In this document: positions 48,005-56,747 of the stretch, piece by piece
Layout: each line of letters opens with the position of its first letter
Position numbering within the stretch: position 1 is the first letter of the stretch
Assembly (NCBI RefSeq): GCF_009828585.1
Contig: NZ_WSRZ01000019.1
Location: 47,410 to 111,409 of the forward strand
Origin: Shewanella litoralis
GTDB lineage: Bacteria > Pseudomonadota > Gammaproteobacteria > Enterobacterales > Shewanellaceae
Reading direction: 5' to 3'
DNA: 64,000 nt
The notes under the pieces: generated by a model
Database searches by the model: none
Seen by the model: only the letters and a program-made list of their open reading frames with translations
What the model was told of the DNA's origin: nothing
Translations under genes and position numbers: made by a program

Positions 48005-48030
48005 TTTAGTGAATCTCTCTAACCCTTTAA

Positions 48031-49740
48031 TTAAAAACGGGCGTTGACCATTTGGAAGGTTTTGTAACCGCCAGTGAGGTTACGCACCTTAAAGCCATGT
48101 TGAGTGAGCATGCGATAAGCAACATGTCCACGTAAACCAACCTGACACAATACCAGTAACTCTTTGTCTTTTGGGAGCTCATTAAGTCGGTCACGCAGCT
48201 GTGGCAGTGGCATATTAATCGCGCCGTCAATGGCGCCCGCAGTGGTAAGCTCGCCTGGGTTGCGCACATCGACAATGACTTGCTCGGCGTTAACTGCGCT
48301 TATATCGTGCGAGTGGCAAATCTGCTCATCACCTAATAATACGTTAGCGGCCACCATACCTGCTTGGTTTACTACGTCGCGCGCCGAGCCAAATGGCGGT
48401 GCATAGGTGAGCTCAAGGTCGGCTAAATCATATACTGTCATACCAGCACGTTGTGCCACGGCTAGCACGTCAATTCGCTTGTCTACTCCATCAAGTCCCG
48501 CCGCTTGAGCGCCTAAAATTGAGCCATTATCTGGGCTAAACAACAGTTTTAGCGTAATAGGGTGCGCACCAGGGTAATAACTGGCGTGGCTGGCGGTATG
48601 CACATAAATTTTTTCAAATGGAATGGCTTTTTTGAGTAAGGTCTTTTCATTGAGTCCGGTAGACGCTATAGCCATGTCAAATAGCTTACAAATGGCAGTA
48701 CCCTGAGTGGCGCGATACTTTATATTTGCACCTAACATGTTATCGGCCGCTAAACGCCCTTGTCGGTTAGCAGGCCCCGCAAGCGGGATTAACGTTGGGT
48801 TACCCGTGACAAAATCAGCGGTTTCTATGGCATCGCCCACGGCATAAATGTCAGCGTCTGAGGTGCGCATTTCATCATCAACTCTAATACCACCGAGCTT
48901 ACCTAACTCAAGGCCGCATGCCGACGCCAGGCTGGTTTCTGGTTTCACACCAATGGCTAAAATCACTAAGTCGGTCGCGAGTGTTGTGTTATCACTTAGG
49001 GCTAGTTGCAGATGAAAATGCGGCGATGCGGGTTTATCGTAATCATCCGTGTTGTCAGATTCACTCAATTGAATAGGGCATTCTGTGATGGCGGCAAGTC
49101 CGGTTTTTAAACGTAAATCAACATCGTTATCGACTAACTTTTGGTGCAGCATATTGGCCATTTCAAGGTCAACTGGGCCCATAACCTGGTCGGCAAGCTC
49201 CAATAAACTGACTTTTAAACCGACATGACGTAGTGCCTCGACCATTTCTAAACCAATAAAACCGCCACCCACAACCGTGGCATGTTTGGGCTTATGCAGC
49301 ATTAAGGTGGATAGGATTTTATCCATATCGGGAATATTACGCAGGCTATGCACAAAGTGGCTATCAATGCCTGGTAGTGGCGGTTTAATCGGTGAAGCGC
49401 CAGGGCTTAGTAATAATTTATCATAAGATTCTAGGTAGGTTTCATTGGTTGCAAGATTGCGTATTGTCAGTTGTTTAGCCTGGCGATCAATCGCGATCAC
49501 TTCGTTTAATACCCGCACATCAACATTAAAACGCGATTTAAAGCTTTCGGGCGTTTGCAATAATAGCGCATCTCTTGATTCTATCTCGCCACTAATATGG
49601 TAAGGCAGGCCGCAATTGGCAAACGACACAAACTCGCCACGCTCTAACATAATGATTTCAGCAGTTTCAGATACTCGTCTTGCTCTTGCGGCTGCCGATG
49701 CGCCGCCGGCAACACCACCAATGATGACAATCTTAGTCAT
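48031..49740 (-). CDS. NADH-dependent persulfide / CoA-disulfide reductase with rhodanese domain (Npsr-like)
   Basis: 569 aa from the ATG at 49740 (ribosome site GGAGA upstream; an ATG at 49752 is inside that site). FAD/NAD-dependent disulfide reductase: GGVAGGASAAA near 8-18 and single redox Cys43 in SFANCGLPY. C-terminal rhodanese domain (about 475-569) with Cys532 in the loop CQVGLRGH. This two-Cys, two-domain layout is that of Shewanella loihica Npsr, which reduces sulfane sulfur/persulfides and CoA disulfides. It lies directly downstream of the broken Fur paralogue and was probably under its control. Confidence 0.9.
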   Translation of the reverse strand: MTKIVIIGGVAGGASAAARARRVSETAEIIMLERGEFVSFANCGLPYHISGEIESRDALLLQTPESFKSRFNVDVRVLNEVIAIDRQAKQLTIRNLATNETYLESYDKLLLSPGASPIKPPLPGIDSHFVHSLRNIPDMDKILSTLMLHKPKHATVVGGGFIGLEMVEALRHVGLKVSLLELADQVMGPVDLEMANMLHQKLVDNDVDLRLKTGLAAITECPIQLSESDNTDDYDKPASPHFHLQLALSDNTTLATDLVILAIGVKPETSLASACGLELGKLGGIRVDDEMRTSDADIYAVGDAIETADFVTGNPTLIPLAGPANRQGRLAADNMLGANIKYRATQGTAICKLFDMAIASTGLNEKTLLKKAIPFEKIYVHTASHASYYPGAHPITLKLLFSPDNGSILGAQAAGLDGVDKRIDVLAVAQRAGMTVYDLADLELTYAPPFGSARDVVNQAGMVAANVLLGDEQICHSHDISAVNAEQVIVDVRNPGELTTAGAIDGAINMPLPQLRDRLNELPKDKELLVLCQVGLRGHVAYRMLTQHGFKVRNLTGGYKTFQMVNARF

Positions 49741-49808
49741 GCTTATCTCCATTAAAGTTAAGTCATTAAACCTATTTGTAGATGTGCAATAGGTTTACGG
49801 AATAGGTT

Positions 49809-50506
49809 TTAGGTAATCGATTCGTTTAAATGTGCTTTTTGACATTCAAAACACTGGCCATACATATTGAGACTGTGGTGATGAATGCTCATACCATGAT
49901 GCTCAGCCGCTAAGCTTAAACGCAGTTCAATTAACGGGTCGACAAAATCAATGACCTTGCCGCAAGTGAGGCAAATTAAATGATCATGGCGTGGTTTATT
50001 GCTGAGCTCGTAAATCGTTTTCTCAGATTCAAGCAAACGACGGGTCACAAGACCTGCTTGCTCAAAATCAGACATCATCCGATAAACACTGGTGAGTCCA
50101 ATGCTCTCGCCTTGTGCATTAATGCCTTGAAAGATGTTCTCTACGGTTAATACCATACCGCGTTAGTAAATGATCTCTCAGCAAGAATTTAAAAGGGCTT
50201 AAACAAGGCGAATGACTGAATGAATAGTTGTTCTCTTTCGAAGTCATGCAACGCAGTGTAAGCCCTTTTAAAACTCGCCTGAAAGGAATGCCCCAGCCCC
50301 TTTTGCTTTGCGTTCTCGCTATTTGAAAGGGAACAACCATTACTACATAGCGACGCCTTAATCAAAAACCGCTGGATGCATTCTGAGCGGTCACTTATTA
50401 ATGCGGAATGGTATGAATGCTGCTCATCAACCTGGTTGATAAATTCGAGTAGTTTACATCTTTGGCTGGTTACTTTGAGGCCTGAGTCTTTTAATACTGC
50501 TTGCAT
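49809..50506 (-). pseudogene. Fur-family regulator gene split by a MITE
   Basis: The N-terminal part, 50506 to 50414, gives 31 codons (MQAVLKDSGLKVTSQRCKLL...EQHS) matching the start of Fur. The C-terminal part, 50150 to 49809, gives LTVENIFQGINAQGESIGLT, SVYRMMSDFEQAGLVTRR, the metal-site HDHLICLTCGKVIDF and CFEC. Between them lies a 263-bp MITE (50151-50413). Removing exactly that interval joins Ser and Leu codons in frame and gives a ~144-aa Fur-like protein. As it stands no full-length product is possible; the MITE end supplies an ATG (50154-50156) for a DNA-binding-defective C-terminal fragment. It is a Fur paralogue rather than the housekeeping fur, judging from divergence. Confidence 0.88.
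50151..50413. mobile_element. 263-bp MITE with 31-bp terminal inverted repeats
   Basis: Ends TACCATACCGCGTTAG (50151 onward) and, from 50413 backwards, TACCATTCCGCATTAA; 25 of 31 terminal bases match. Internal inverted repeats nest within: TTAAAAGGGCTTA (about 50189) with TAAGCCCTTTTAA (about 50259), and GTTGTTCTCTTTCGAA (about 50227) with TTTGAAAGGGAACAAC (about 50322). It has no transposase ORF. TA at both ends suggests a TA-targeting (IS630/Tc1-like) mobiliser, but no clear direct duplication lies outside the ends. Partial copies lie at 37937 and 39443. Confidence 0.85.
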
Positions 50507-50551
50507 TAGCCCTACCTATTCACGCCGAACCGTGTTTACTTTGCTGCTGAT

Positions 50552-50833
50552 TTAGTTGATGTTTTTTGTCATCAATGCTTTACCATTAATTAAACTATCA
50601 ACCACCTTGAACCTTGCTGCTTTCACTAAATTGGCCAGTGTTTGGCGAGAGACTGCCATTGATTTAGCCGCCTCTTGCTGCTGCATACCGAGCAAGTCAA
50701 CTAAGCGTAATGCTTCCATTTCGTCCTCAGCTAGAGGCACCTGTTCCAATTGCGTCATTGGAATACCATTAGGTTTAAAGCAAATGTTGGCGGGTTGGCC
50801 GCATATGTTTCGGGGTATTTTGGGTCTTGCCAT
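50552..50833 (-). CDS. DUF134 (UPF0251) DNA-binding protein
   Basis: 93 aa from the ATG at 50833, chosen for the ribosome site GAGGTG. Begins MARPKIPRNICGQP, the DUF134 signature, followed by a sigma-70-region-4-like HTH (about 45-80; MQQQEAAKSMAVSRQTLANL). Predicted transcription factor, often linked to Fe-S or NifX-type genes in other genomes; target unknown here. A perfect palindrome AGCATATGCT lies just upstream and may be its own operator. It is upstream of the broken Fur gene on the same strand. Confidence 0.87.
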   Translation of the reverse strand: MARPKIPRNICGQPANICFKPNGIPMTQLEQVPLAEDEMEALRLVDLLGMQQQEAAKSMAVSRQTLANLVKAARFKVVDSLINGKALMTKNIN

Positions 50834-50849
50834 TTGACACCTCATTTTT

Positions 50850-50859
50850 AGCATATGCT
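50850..50859. promoter_or_regulatory. AGCATATGCT palindrome at the DUF134 promoter
   Basis: Perfect 10-bp palindrome 17 bp before the start codon, next to TATAAA on the minus strand, so a bound protein would block the promoter. Candidate autoregulatory site. Confidence 0.4.
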
Positions 50860-51039
50860 ATTTATACTCAGTTTAAAGCTGACTTACAAGCGTTACAATT
50901 GTTTTGCTTACTATGTTAAGTAGAACTTTGACGTCACTCTCTATTTGTGGGGCAATAACAGTCGTAATAACGTGCCAACGGCAGGTGTTTAAATTGAGTT
51001 TAGGTATTGGGGAGTAATGGTGTTTTGTTAGCGATTTCA

Positions 51040-51059
51040 GATTCACTATTCGGTGAATC
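51040..51059. promoter_or_regulatory. Inverted repeat upstream of pyrC
   Basis: GATTCAC (51040-51046), TATTCG, GTGAATC (51053-51059): perfect 7-bp arms. Operator or leader hairpin; not a PurR consensus. Confidence 0.4.
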
Positions 51060-51138
51060 ACACTCTAGTTAACCTATTAAAAATAGTTGGTTTAAGGCAC
51101 AATAGCCGCATTTAATGCTGTAGCCCAAAGGAACCCAC

Positions 51139-52176
51139 ATGACGCAAATAACCCTAACGACGCCAGACGATTGGCACCTTCATTTTCGTGATGGCGACAT
51201 GCTGCGTGAAACCGTACCCGCTACAGCAAGATTATTTAAACGTGCGATTGTAATGCCAAACCTAGTGCCACCTGTGACCAATGCCGACATGATTGTGGCC
51301 TATCGTGAACGTATTTTAGCTGCGCGCCCTCAAGGCAGTGACTTTGAACCATTAATGACCCTGTTTTTAACCAACAACACCAGCGCCCAAGATATTATCG
51401 ACGCTAAAGCGGCGGGTGTGGTGGCGGCTAAGTTATACCCTGCAGGCGCGACAACCAACTCCGATGCAGCAGTAAAAGCATTGGATGCATTATTTCCCAT
51501 ATTTGAAGTCATGGCTCAGCAGGGCATGTTGTTGTTAGTGCATGGTGAAGTGACTGAGTCGCATATTGATATTTTTGATCGCGAAAAGCTGTTTATTGAT
51601 CGCTATTTATCGCGCATTGTTGAAGCTATTCCTCAGCTTAAAGTGGTGTTTGAGCACATTACGACTAAAGAAGCTGCCGAGTTTGTCGCGGGGGCATCAG
51701 CCAATGTGGCCGCCACGATTACTCCGCAACACTTACTGTTAAACCGCAATGATTTGTTAGTCGGTGGTGTACGCCCACATAACTTTTGTTTACCGGTATT
51801 AAAACGCAATATACATCAGCAGGCGTTGCAAGCTGCGGTAGCAACTGGCTCAAGCAAGTTCTTTTTAGGTACCGATTCTGCTCCACATGAAAAACACCGT
51901 AAAGAGTCAGCATGTGGTTGTGCCGGCTGTTACAGCGCCTGGAGTGCGTTAGAATTATATGCCCAGGTGTTTGATAACTTAGGCGCGCTAGATAAGCTTG
52001 AAGGCTTTGCGAGCTTCCATGGGGCTGACTTTTATGGCTTACCGCGCAATAGCGGCACTGTGACCTTAGTGAAACAAGAATGGACAGTACCAGAGCAAAT
52101 TATTTTGCCAAACGGTAACCCTATAGTGCCGTTTTTTGCTGGCGAAACCGTTAGCTGGAAAGTGCAAGGCGCTTAA
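51139..52176 (+). CDS. pyrC: Dihydroorotase, class II
   Basis: 345 aa, usual size. Metal ligands [10 protein letters not shown] at the start, carboxylated Lys in [13 protein letters not shown] (near 100), later His in LLVHGEVTE and FEHITTKEA, and catalytic Asp in [12 protein letters not shown]. Third step of pyrimidine synthesis (carbamoyl-aspartate to dihydroorotate). Start ATG preceded by AAAGGAACCCAC. Confidence 0.97.
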   Translation: MTQITLTTPDDWHLHFRDGDMLRETVPATARLFKRAIVMPNLVPPVTNADMIVAYRERILAARPQGSDFEPLMTLFLTNNTSAQDIIDAKAAGVVAAKLYPAGATTNSDAAVKALDALFPIFEVMAQQGMLLLVHGEVTESHIDIFDREKLFIDRYLSRIVEAIPQLKVVFEHITTKEAAEFVAGASANVAATITPQHLLLNRNDLLVGGVRPHNFCLPVLKRNIHQQALQAAVATGSSKFFLGTDSAPHEKHRKESACGCAGCYSAWSALELYAQVFDNLGALDKLEGFASFHGADFYGLPRNSGTVTLVKQEWTVPEQIILPNGNPIVPFFAGETVSWKVQGA

Positions 52177-52255
52177 TGGCTGTCAGCTTTTGCTGGCATT
52201 ATCGCAACGGCTAACTCAGGTTAGCCGTTACGATATGTCGAAAGGGTAGGCAGTA

Positions 52256-55200
52256 TTATTTAGGTTGGTGTTGTGCGTATAACAGCGCTTCAAATTCAGC
52301 TTTAGGCAGAGGTTTACTAAACAAATAACCCTGGCCGTAATCACATTTTAATGCATTAAGTAATTGATATTGCTCTTCTGTTTCAATCCCTTCAGCAACT
52401 ACCTTTAAGTTTAAACCATGGCCCATAGCAATGGCCGCACCCACCAATTCTAAATCGCCTGGGTCGACGGTAATGTCATTAATAAAGCTTTTATCCACTT
52501 TTAAGGTGTCAAAGGGATAGCTGCGCAGATAACTTAAGGATGAATAGCCAGTACCAAAGTCGTCCATAGAGATGCTGACACCAATATCGTTTATGGCAGA
52601 TAAGTTGTTATTAATAATTTGATCGCCGCTGAGTAATACTCCTTCAGTGATCTCTAGCTCTACACTATTAGGCTGAATGCGATATTGAGTTAACAATGCT
52701 TCAAGCATATCGACAAATTTGTTTTCTCTAAATTGTTTTGGTGACACATTAATTGCAATTTTAAACTGGTTGTTAAAGTGGGTTTGCCAATGATGAGCGG
52801 CAATAAAAGCACTTTGTAACACAAATTGTCCGATAGAAATGATTAAGCCAGTTTGTTCTGCGATTGGAATAAATTCGTCAGGTGTGACATTACCCAGCTC
52901 AAGGTTATGCCAGCGTAATAAGGCTTCTGCACCGATAATGTTACGATTTCGGATATCAACCAGCGGTTGAAAATACACTTCTAACTCATTAGTTTTTAGT
53001 GCATTGCGCAGTTGTTCTTCTACTTGCAAGCGCCGATGAATATCGTTGTTCATTTTATGAGTGAAAAAGGTATAAGTATTCCGGCCTTGCTCTTTAGAGT
53101 GGTACATGGCCGCATCAGCTTGTCTTAGCAGCTCTTTTGCATCAACACTGTCGTTTGGGTAAAGCGCAATGCCAATGCTGATTGTTGATACCAACTCTCG
53201 GCTTTCAAGTTGGAAAGGTAAGTAGAATTGCTGCAGTAATTTATTGGCGGCAATTTCAACATCTGCTTGTTGGTGAATGTCGTTAAATAAAATAATAAAT
53301 TCATCACCGCCTAGGCGCCCGACAACATCATCGGTGCGAATAGTGTTTTGCAACCGGGTTGCCGCCTGTATTAATAATTCATCACCCACCGAGTGTCCTA
53401 AGGTATCGTTAACCTTTTTAAAGTCGTCTAAATCTAAAAATAATACTGCCACCTGGCTGTTGGCGCGTTTTGCCTGTGTCAGCATTTGAGTTAGCCGGTC
53501 CAATGACAGTAAGCGGTTAGGTAAGCCGGTTAAACTGTCGTAATGAGCTTGATGAAGAATCTTTTCTTCTTGTTGTTTGTATTGGGTAACATCTTGCTTA
53601 AGCGCTAAATAATGTTTAGTGACTCCAGCATTATCAAAAATAGGAGCGATGTGGGCATGTTCCCAAAATATATCGCCATTTTTCTTTTTATTTTGCAGTT
53701 CCCCTTGCCACGCCTTTCCAGCAGCAATGGCTTGCCATAATTCGGAATACAAGGATTTAGGGGTTAAGCCTGACTTGAGCATACTGGCGGATTGGCCGAT
53801 GACTTCATCCGTGCTGTAGCCTGTGGTGTTTTCAAATGCACTGTTAACGTATTCAATTTTACTGTCTGTATCTGTTAACACCATAGATATGGGGCTTTGC
53901 TCAATGGCTTGCGACAGGGTAAGTGCTTGCTCTTCTGCTTTTTTCTGGGCGCTTAAATCGATGTCGATACAGTACATCTCAGTTTCGTTGTCGGTGTTTG
54001 TTATCAAAGTGTGTGAAGAGTAAACGGGGACATGGCTGCCATCTGCACGCTGTAGTAGTAATTCTTCAGCAGGGATCGGAGTATCTTTTTCTATCCAGGC
54101 GGTTACGTTATCAATGACTTGCTGACGATAAGGCGCCGGAATAATTAAATCTTCCAGTTTGCTTCCTAGAGCTTGTTCTTTGGTGTAACCATAAAGATTT
54201 TCACTGGCTTTATTCCAAAAAATTACCGAACGATTTTTGTCGTATCCTTGCACCGAAATCGCTGGGATCCGCTCAAAAATATGTCTAAATTTAGATTCAC
54301 TAAGCAGGAGTTTTTTTTCTGCTTCTATCCGTTCTGAAATATCTTTAACAAAGCAGAAAAACATACCATTATCACCGTCCCAATAACTGACCGTCACTTC
54401 AACATGATAAAGATGACCTTGCTTATGTTTGTGTAACGACGTGTAATTAAAACGCTTTTCGCGTTTTGCCCGGTCAAGGTTACGGGCAGAAAACTGGCGC
54501 TTATCATCGGTTTCAATTTGATTAACTGACAGGCTAATTAACTCATCTGTGGTATACCCGGTCATATTGGCAAAACTTTGATTAACCTCAATAATATTGC
54601 CATCTAGTGATGCCATAACAAAGCCATCCTGGGCGGTACTAATAATATTGTGGTAAGTGGATTCACTGCGCTGCAACTGCTCCTGGATATGGCGTTTTTC
54701 TGCGACATCGTGGCTTACCCCGACAGTCCCTAAAGTATCACCATAAATATTAGTAAATGGCGTTTTTTGAGTGCGATAAATATGTTCGACACCCACGGAG
54801 GATGTGACCTTTTCCTCGAAAATCAGGGTTGCGTTTTGCGCTAACACCAGGGTGTCATCTTTGACAAACTTACTGGCTTGTTTTGCACTAAATAAATCAT
54901 GGTCGGTGCGCCCCTTGATTTGATCTAATGTCAGGGTCATTTCGTTGGCAAAGGCTTTATTACATCCTAAATATTTACCGTCAGTCGATTTATAAAAAAT
55001 CAGGTCGGGTATGCCATCAATAATATTTTGCAGGAGGTTTTTTTCGGTTTCGAGTAACTGTTGATGACGTGCCAATTCTTGTGCGAGCTTTTGGCTGTCA
55101 ATGCGATGTTTAAGTAATAGCCCCAATAAAAATGACATCGCGGTAAATACCGAAAGCAATGTTGGGCTAATGGTTGAAATGATGTTGTATCTGTCGTCAA

Positions 55201-55660
55201 TGGGCATCAAGAGTAGACAGCCAATCACTACCAACTCGACTATTAAGCTCATTGCGAGCATGTTTTTCCAATTAAGTTTATTGGTAGATGTTGCTAACCA
55301 ATAGCGCCAGATTAAGCCAACTAAGGCGCTTGTTACAATGATCAAACTGCCTATGTAAACGCCATCACCACCCAGGTAAAGCCTGAAGCTTATGGCGAGT
55401 AATACTGCGACAAATGTAGGAACAAAACCAAAAAATAAACCGCTTAAACTGAGTAGTATCCAGCGTGCATCAAAAAATACCCCTGGGCGCAGCTCCCAAG
55501 GATTACTCATAACGCTAATGGCGATGATGCCAATAAAAATACCGCTTAATATTGACTTGTAGCGGATGGAAGCAATGTTTTGTAATCTAACCGCGTCGAA
55601 GATCACGACGAGTGCTAGCAATAAGACCGCGTTATTCAATAAGCTAAAAAAACTATCCAT
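52256..55660 (-). CDS. Large 5TM-PAS-GGDEF-EAL c-di-GMP turnover protein
   Basis: 1134 aa from the ATG at 55660 (GGGG 6 nt upstream); a longer frame starts at 55690 without a better site. N-terminal 5TM-LYT-like membrane module (about 1-190: FVPTFVAVLLAISFRLYLGG), a short coil, four PAS domains (about 210-330, 335-455, 460-580, 580-710), GGDEF (about 715-870; RTDD-x5-GGDEF, complete I-site and active motif) and EAL (about 885-1125; GAEALLRW, ELEITEG, DDFGTGYSS, VDKSFI). Catalytic residues of both enzyme domains look intact, so the direction of turnover cannot be told from sequence. Confidence 0.92.
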   Translation of the reverse strand: MDSFFSLLNNAVLLLALVVIFDAVRLQNIASIRYKSILSGIFIGIIAISVMSNPWELRPGVFFDARWILLSLSGLFFGFVPTFVAVLLAISFRLYLGGDGVYIGSLIIVTSALVGLIWRYWLATSTNKLNWKNMLAMSLIVELVVIGCLLLMPIDDRYNIISTISPTLLSVFTAMSFLLGLLLKHRIDSQKLAQELARHQQLLETEKNLLQNIIDGIPDLIFYKSTDGKYLGCNKAFANEMTLTLDQIKGRTDHDLFSAKQASKFVKDDTLVLAQNATLIFEEKVTSSVGVEHIYRTQKTPFTNIYGDTLGTVGVSHDVAEKRHIQEQLQRSESTYHNIISTAQDGFVMASLDGNIIEVNQSFANMTGYTTDELISLSVNQIETDDKRQFSARNLDRAKREKRFNYTSLHKHKQGHLYHVEVTVSYWDGDNGMFFCFVKDISERIEAEKKLLLSESKFRHIFERIPAISVQGYDKNRSVIFWNKASENLYGYTKEQALGSKLEDLIIPAPYRQQVIDNVTAWIEKDTPIPAEELLLQRADGSHVPVYSSHTLITNTDNETEMYCIDIDLSAQKKAEEQALTLSQAIEQSPISMVLTDTDSKIEYVNSAFENTTGYSTDEVIGQSASMLKSGLTPKSLYSELWQAIAAGKAWQGELQNKKKNGDIFWEHAHIAPIFDNAGVTKHYLALKQDVTQYKQQEEKILHQAHYDSLTGLPNRLLSLDRLTQMLTQAKRANSQVAVLFLDLDDFKKVNDTLGHSVGDELLIQAATRLQNTIRTDDVVGRLGGDEFIILFNDIHQQADVEIAANKLLQQFYLPFQLESRELVSTISIGIALYPNDSVDAKELLRQADAAMYHSKEQGRNTYTFFTHKMNNDIHRRLQVEEQLRNALKTNELEVYFQPLVDIRNRNIIGAEALLRWHNLELGNVTPDEFIPIAEQTGLIISIGQFVLQSAFIAAHHWQTHFNNQFKIAINVSPKQFRENKFVDMLEALLTQYRIQPNSVELEITEGVLLSGDQIINNNLSAINDIGVSISMDDFGTGYSSLSYLRSYPFDTLKVDKSFINDITVDPGDLELVGAAIAMGHGLNLKVVAEGIETEEQYQLLNALKCDYGQGYLFSKPLPKAEFEALLYAQHQPK

Positions 55661-56148
55661 TTGTACCCCATAAGTAAAAGGGAGTGTCATCCATTACGCT
55701 TTACATCGCTAATGCTTGGGCTGTCAAACAGGGTTATCGTTATCGTATCAATATGTTGCCCTTTATCATCATATTGACGACATCGCTATTTATGCCTCTA
55801 GCTTTATGTATTCAGTTTAGTCGTAAATTGATTTTTAACATGAAATTAGACATTAAATTTATCGTTATAAAGGCAGCATGCTTTGTCGTTAACCTACACG
55901 CTAGCACGCTTATAGATGGCTAAACATTGGGAATATTGTTTTGATTAATGTGAAATAACGCATCGGGATTTTATTTTGATATTATTTTTTATGGAGGTTT
56001 AAATAATTAATACAGTGAGATAAACGTAATACTCACAATCAACAATCAAAGGCAGTGATAAAATCTGTAAGAAAATCGCCAACGCTGGGGTCTTTTAAAT
56101 CAATACAACTTGCTTGGTGGCCAAGCAATACATTAAAAGGACAACCCC
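55661..56148. other. Intergenic region between the GGDEF-EAL gene and the DUF2057 gene
   Basis: Nearly 490 bp, AT-rich. A reading frame of 79 codons on the plus strand (GTG 55684 to 55923) has no ribosome site or family likeness and overlaps the promoter of the minus gene; I do not call it. No riboswitch or strong hairpin recognised. Confidence 0.5.
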
Positions 56149-56604
56149 ATGAAATTATTATCAACCAAGACGAACGCAGTTAAGTCTATCATCACCCCCG
56201 CTATTATCAGCTTGAGTTTATTATTTGGATTTCAGGTACAGGCATCAAGTTTAACCGTGCCAGATTCGCTCATTGTCGAAACCGTTAACGGCGAAAATGT
56301 AAGCTTTGACAGCACCATCGGCCTTAAGCGCGGCCAACAGTTGGTAGAGATAAATTACCGTGATTTGTTTCAAGACAATGCGGATGACTCAGGTTATTGG
56401 GTTCGCTCAAAGCCACTTTATCTCACGTTAAATGTGGCTAAAAACCAGCGCTATGAAATCATCACCCCGACAATTTACAGCGCCGAAGATGCACGTGCAT
56501 TCTTAGATAATCCACAAGTTAAATTAACGGTAAACGGGCAGCATCATGATGACGTTGAGCTACTCTCTCAAGCACAGTTATTGACTCAACTGATGCTTAA
56601 GTAG
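56149..56604 (+). CDS. DUF2057 (YccT-like) periplasmic protein
   Basis: 151 aa. Signal peptide (about 1-32, ending V-Q-A-S). Mature part SLTVPDSLIVETVNGENVSF, ...LKRGQQLVEINYRDLF and VRSKPLYLTLNV follows the YccT/DUF2057 family. Secreted envelope protein; in E. coli YccT/CsgI has been linked to curli inhibition. It is short (E. coli about 220 aa). Ribosome site AAAAGGACAACCCC. Confidence 0.83.
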   Translation: MKLLSTKTNAVKSIITPAIISLSLLFGFQVQASSLTVPDSLIVETVNGENVSFDSTIGLKRGQQLVEINYRDLFQDNADDSGYWVRSKPLYLTLNVAKNQRYEIITPTIYSAEDARAFLDNPQVKLTVNGQHHDDVELLSQAQLLTQLMLK

Positions 56605-56667
56605 CGGGTAAGATTAATCCAGCATTAGGCTTATGAGCGGTTGCTCGTTAGTAAAAAGGTAAGCATA

Positions 56668-56703
56668 AAAATAGAAAGGTAGCCTAGGCTACCTTTCTAT
56701 TTT
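56668..56703. terminator. Perfect bidirectional terminator palindrome
   Basis: 36-nt perfect palindrome centred on CCTAGG (arm AAAATAGAAAGGTAGCCT), between the convergent DUF2057 and OmpA-like genes. Confidence 0.85.
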
Positions 56704-56747
56704 GAATGTTGTGACAGGTTATTTAGTCAGTGTTATGCCGTACAGGC

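Larger units (their letters stand above)
50834..51138. other. Divergent intergenic region between DUF134 and pyrC
   Basis: About 305 bp without a gene. Two structured sites: palindrome AGCATATGCT (50850-50859) and inverted repeat GATTCAC-N6-GTGAATC (51040-51059), the latter about 80 bp before pyrC. Confidence 0.55.

Noticed and set aside
50189-50506. 105-aa frame beginning as Fur
   Set aside because: After 31 residues it reads through the MITE; it is a chimeric fragment and is covered by the pseudogene entry.
55684-55923. 79-codon plus-strand frame with a hydrophobic middle
   Set aside because: It overlaps the start of the GGDEF-EAL gene, begins with GTG without a ribosome site, and has no family likeness.
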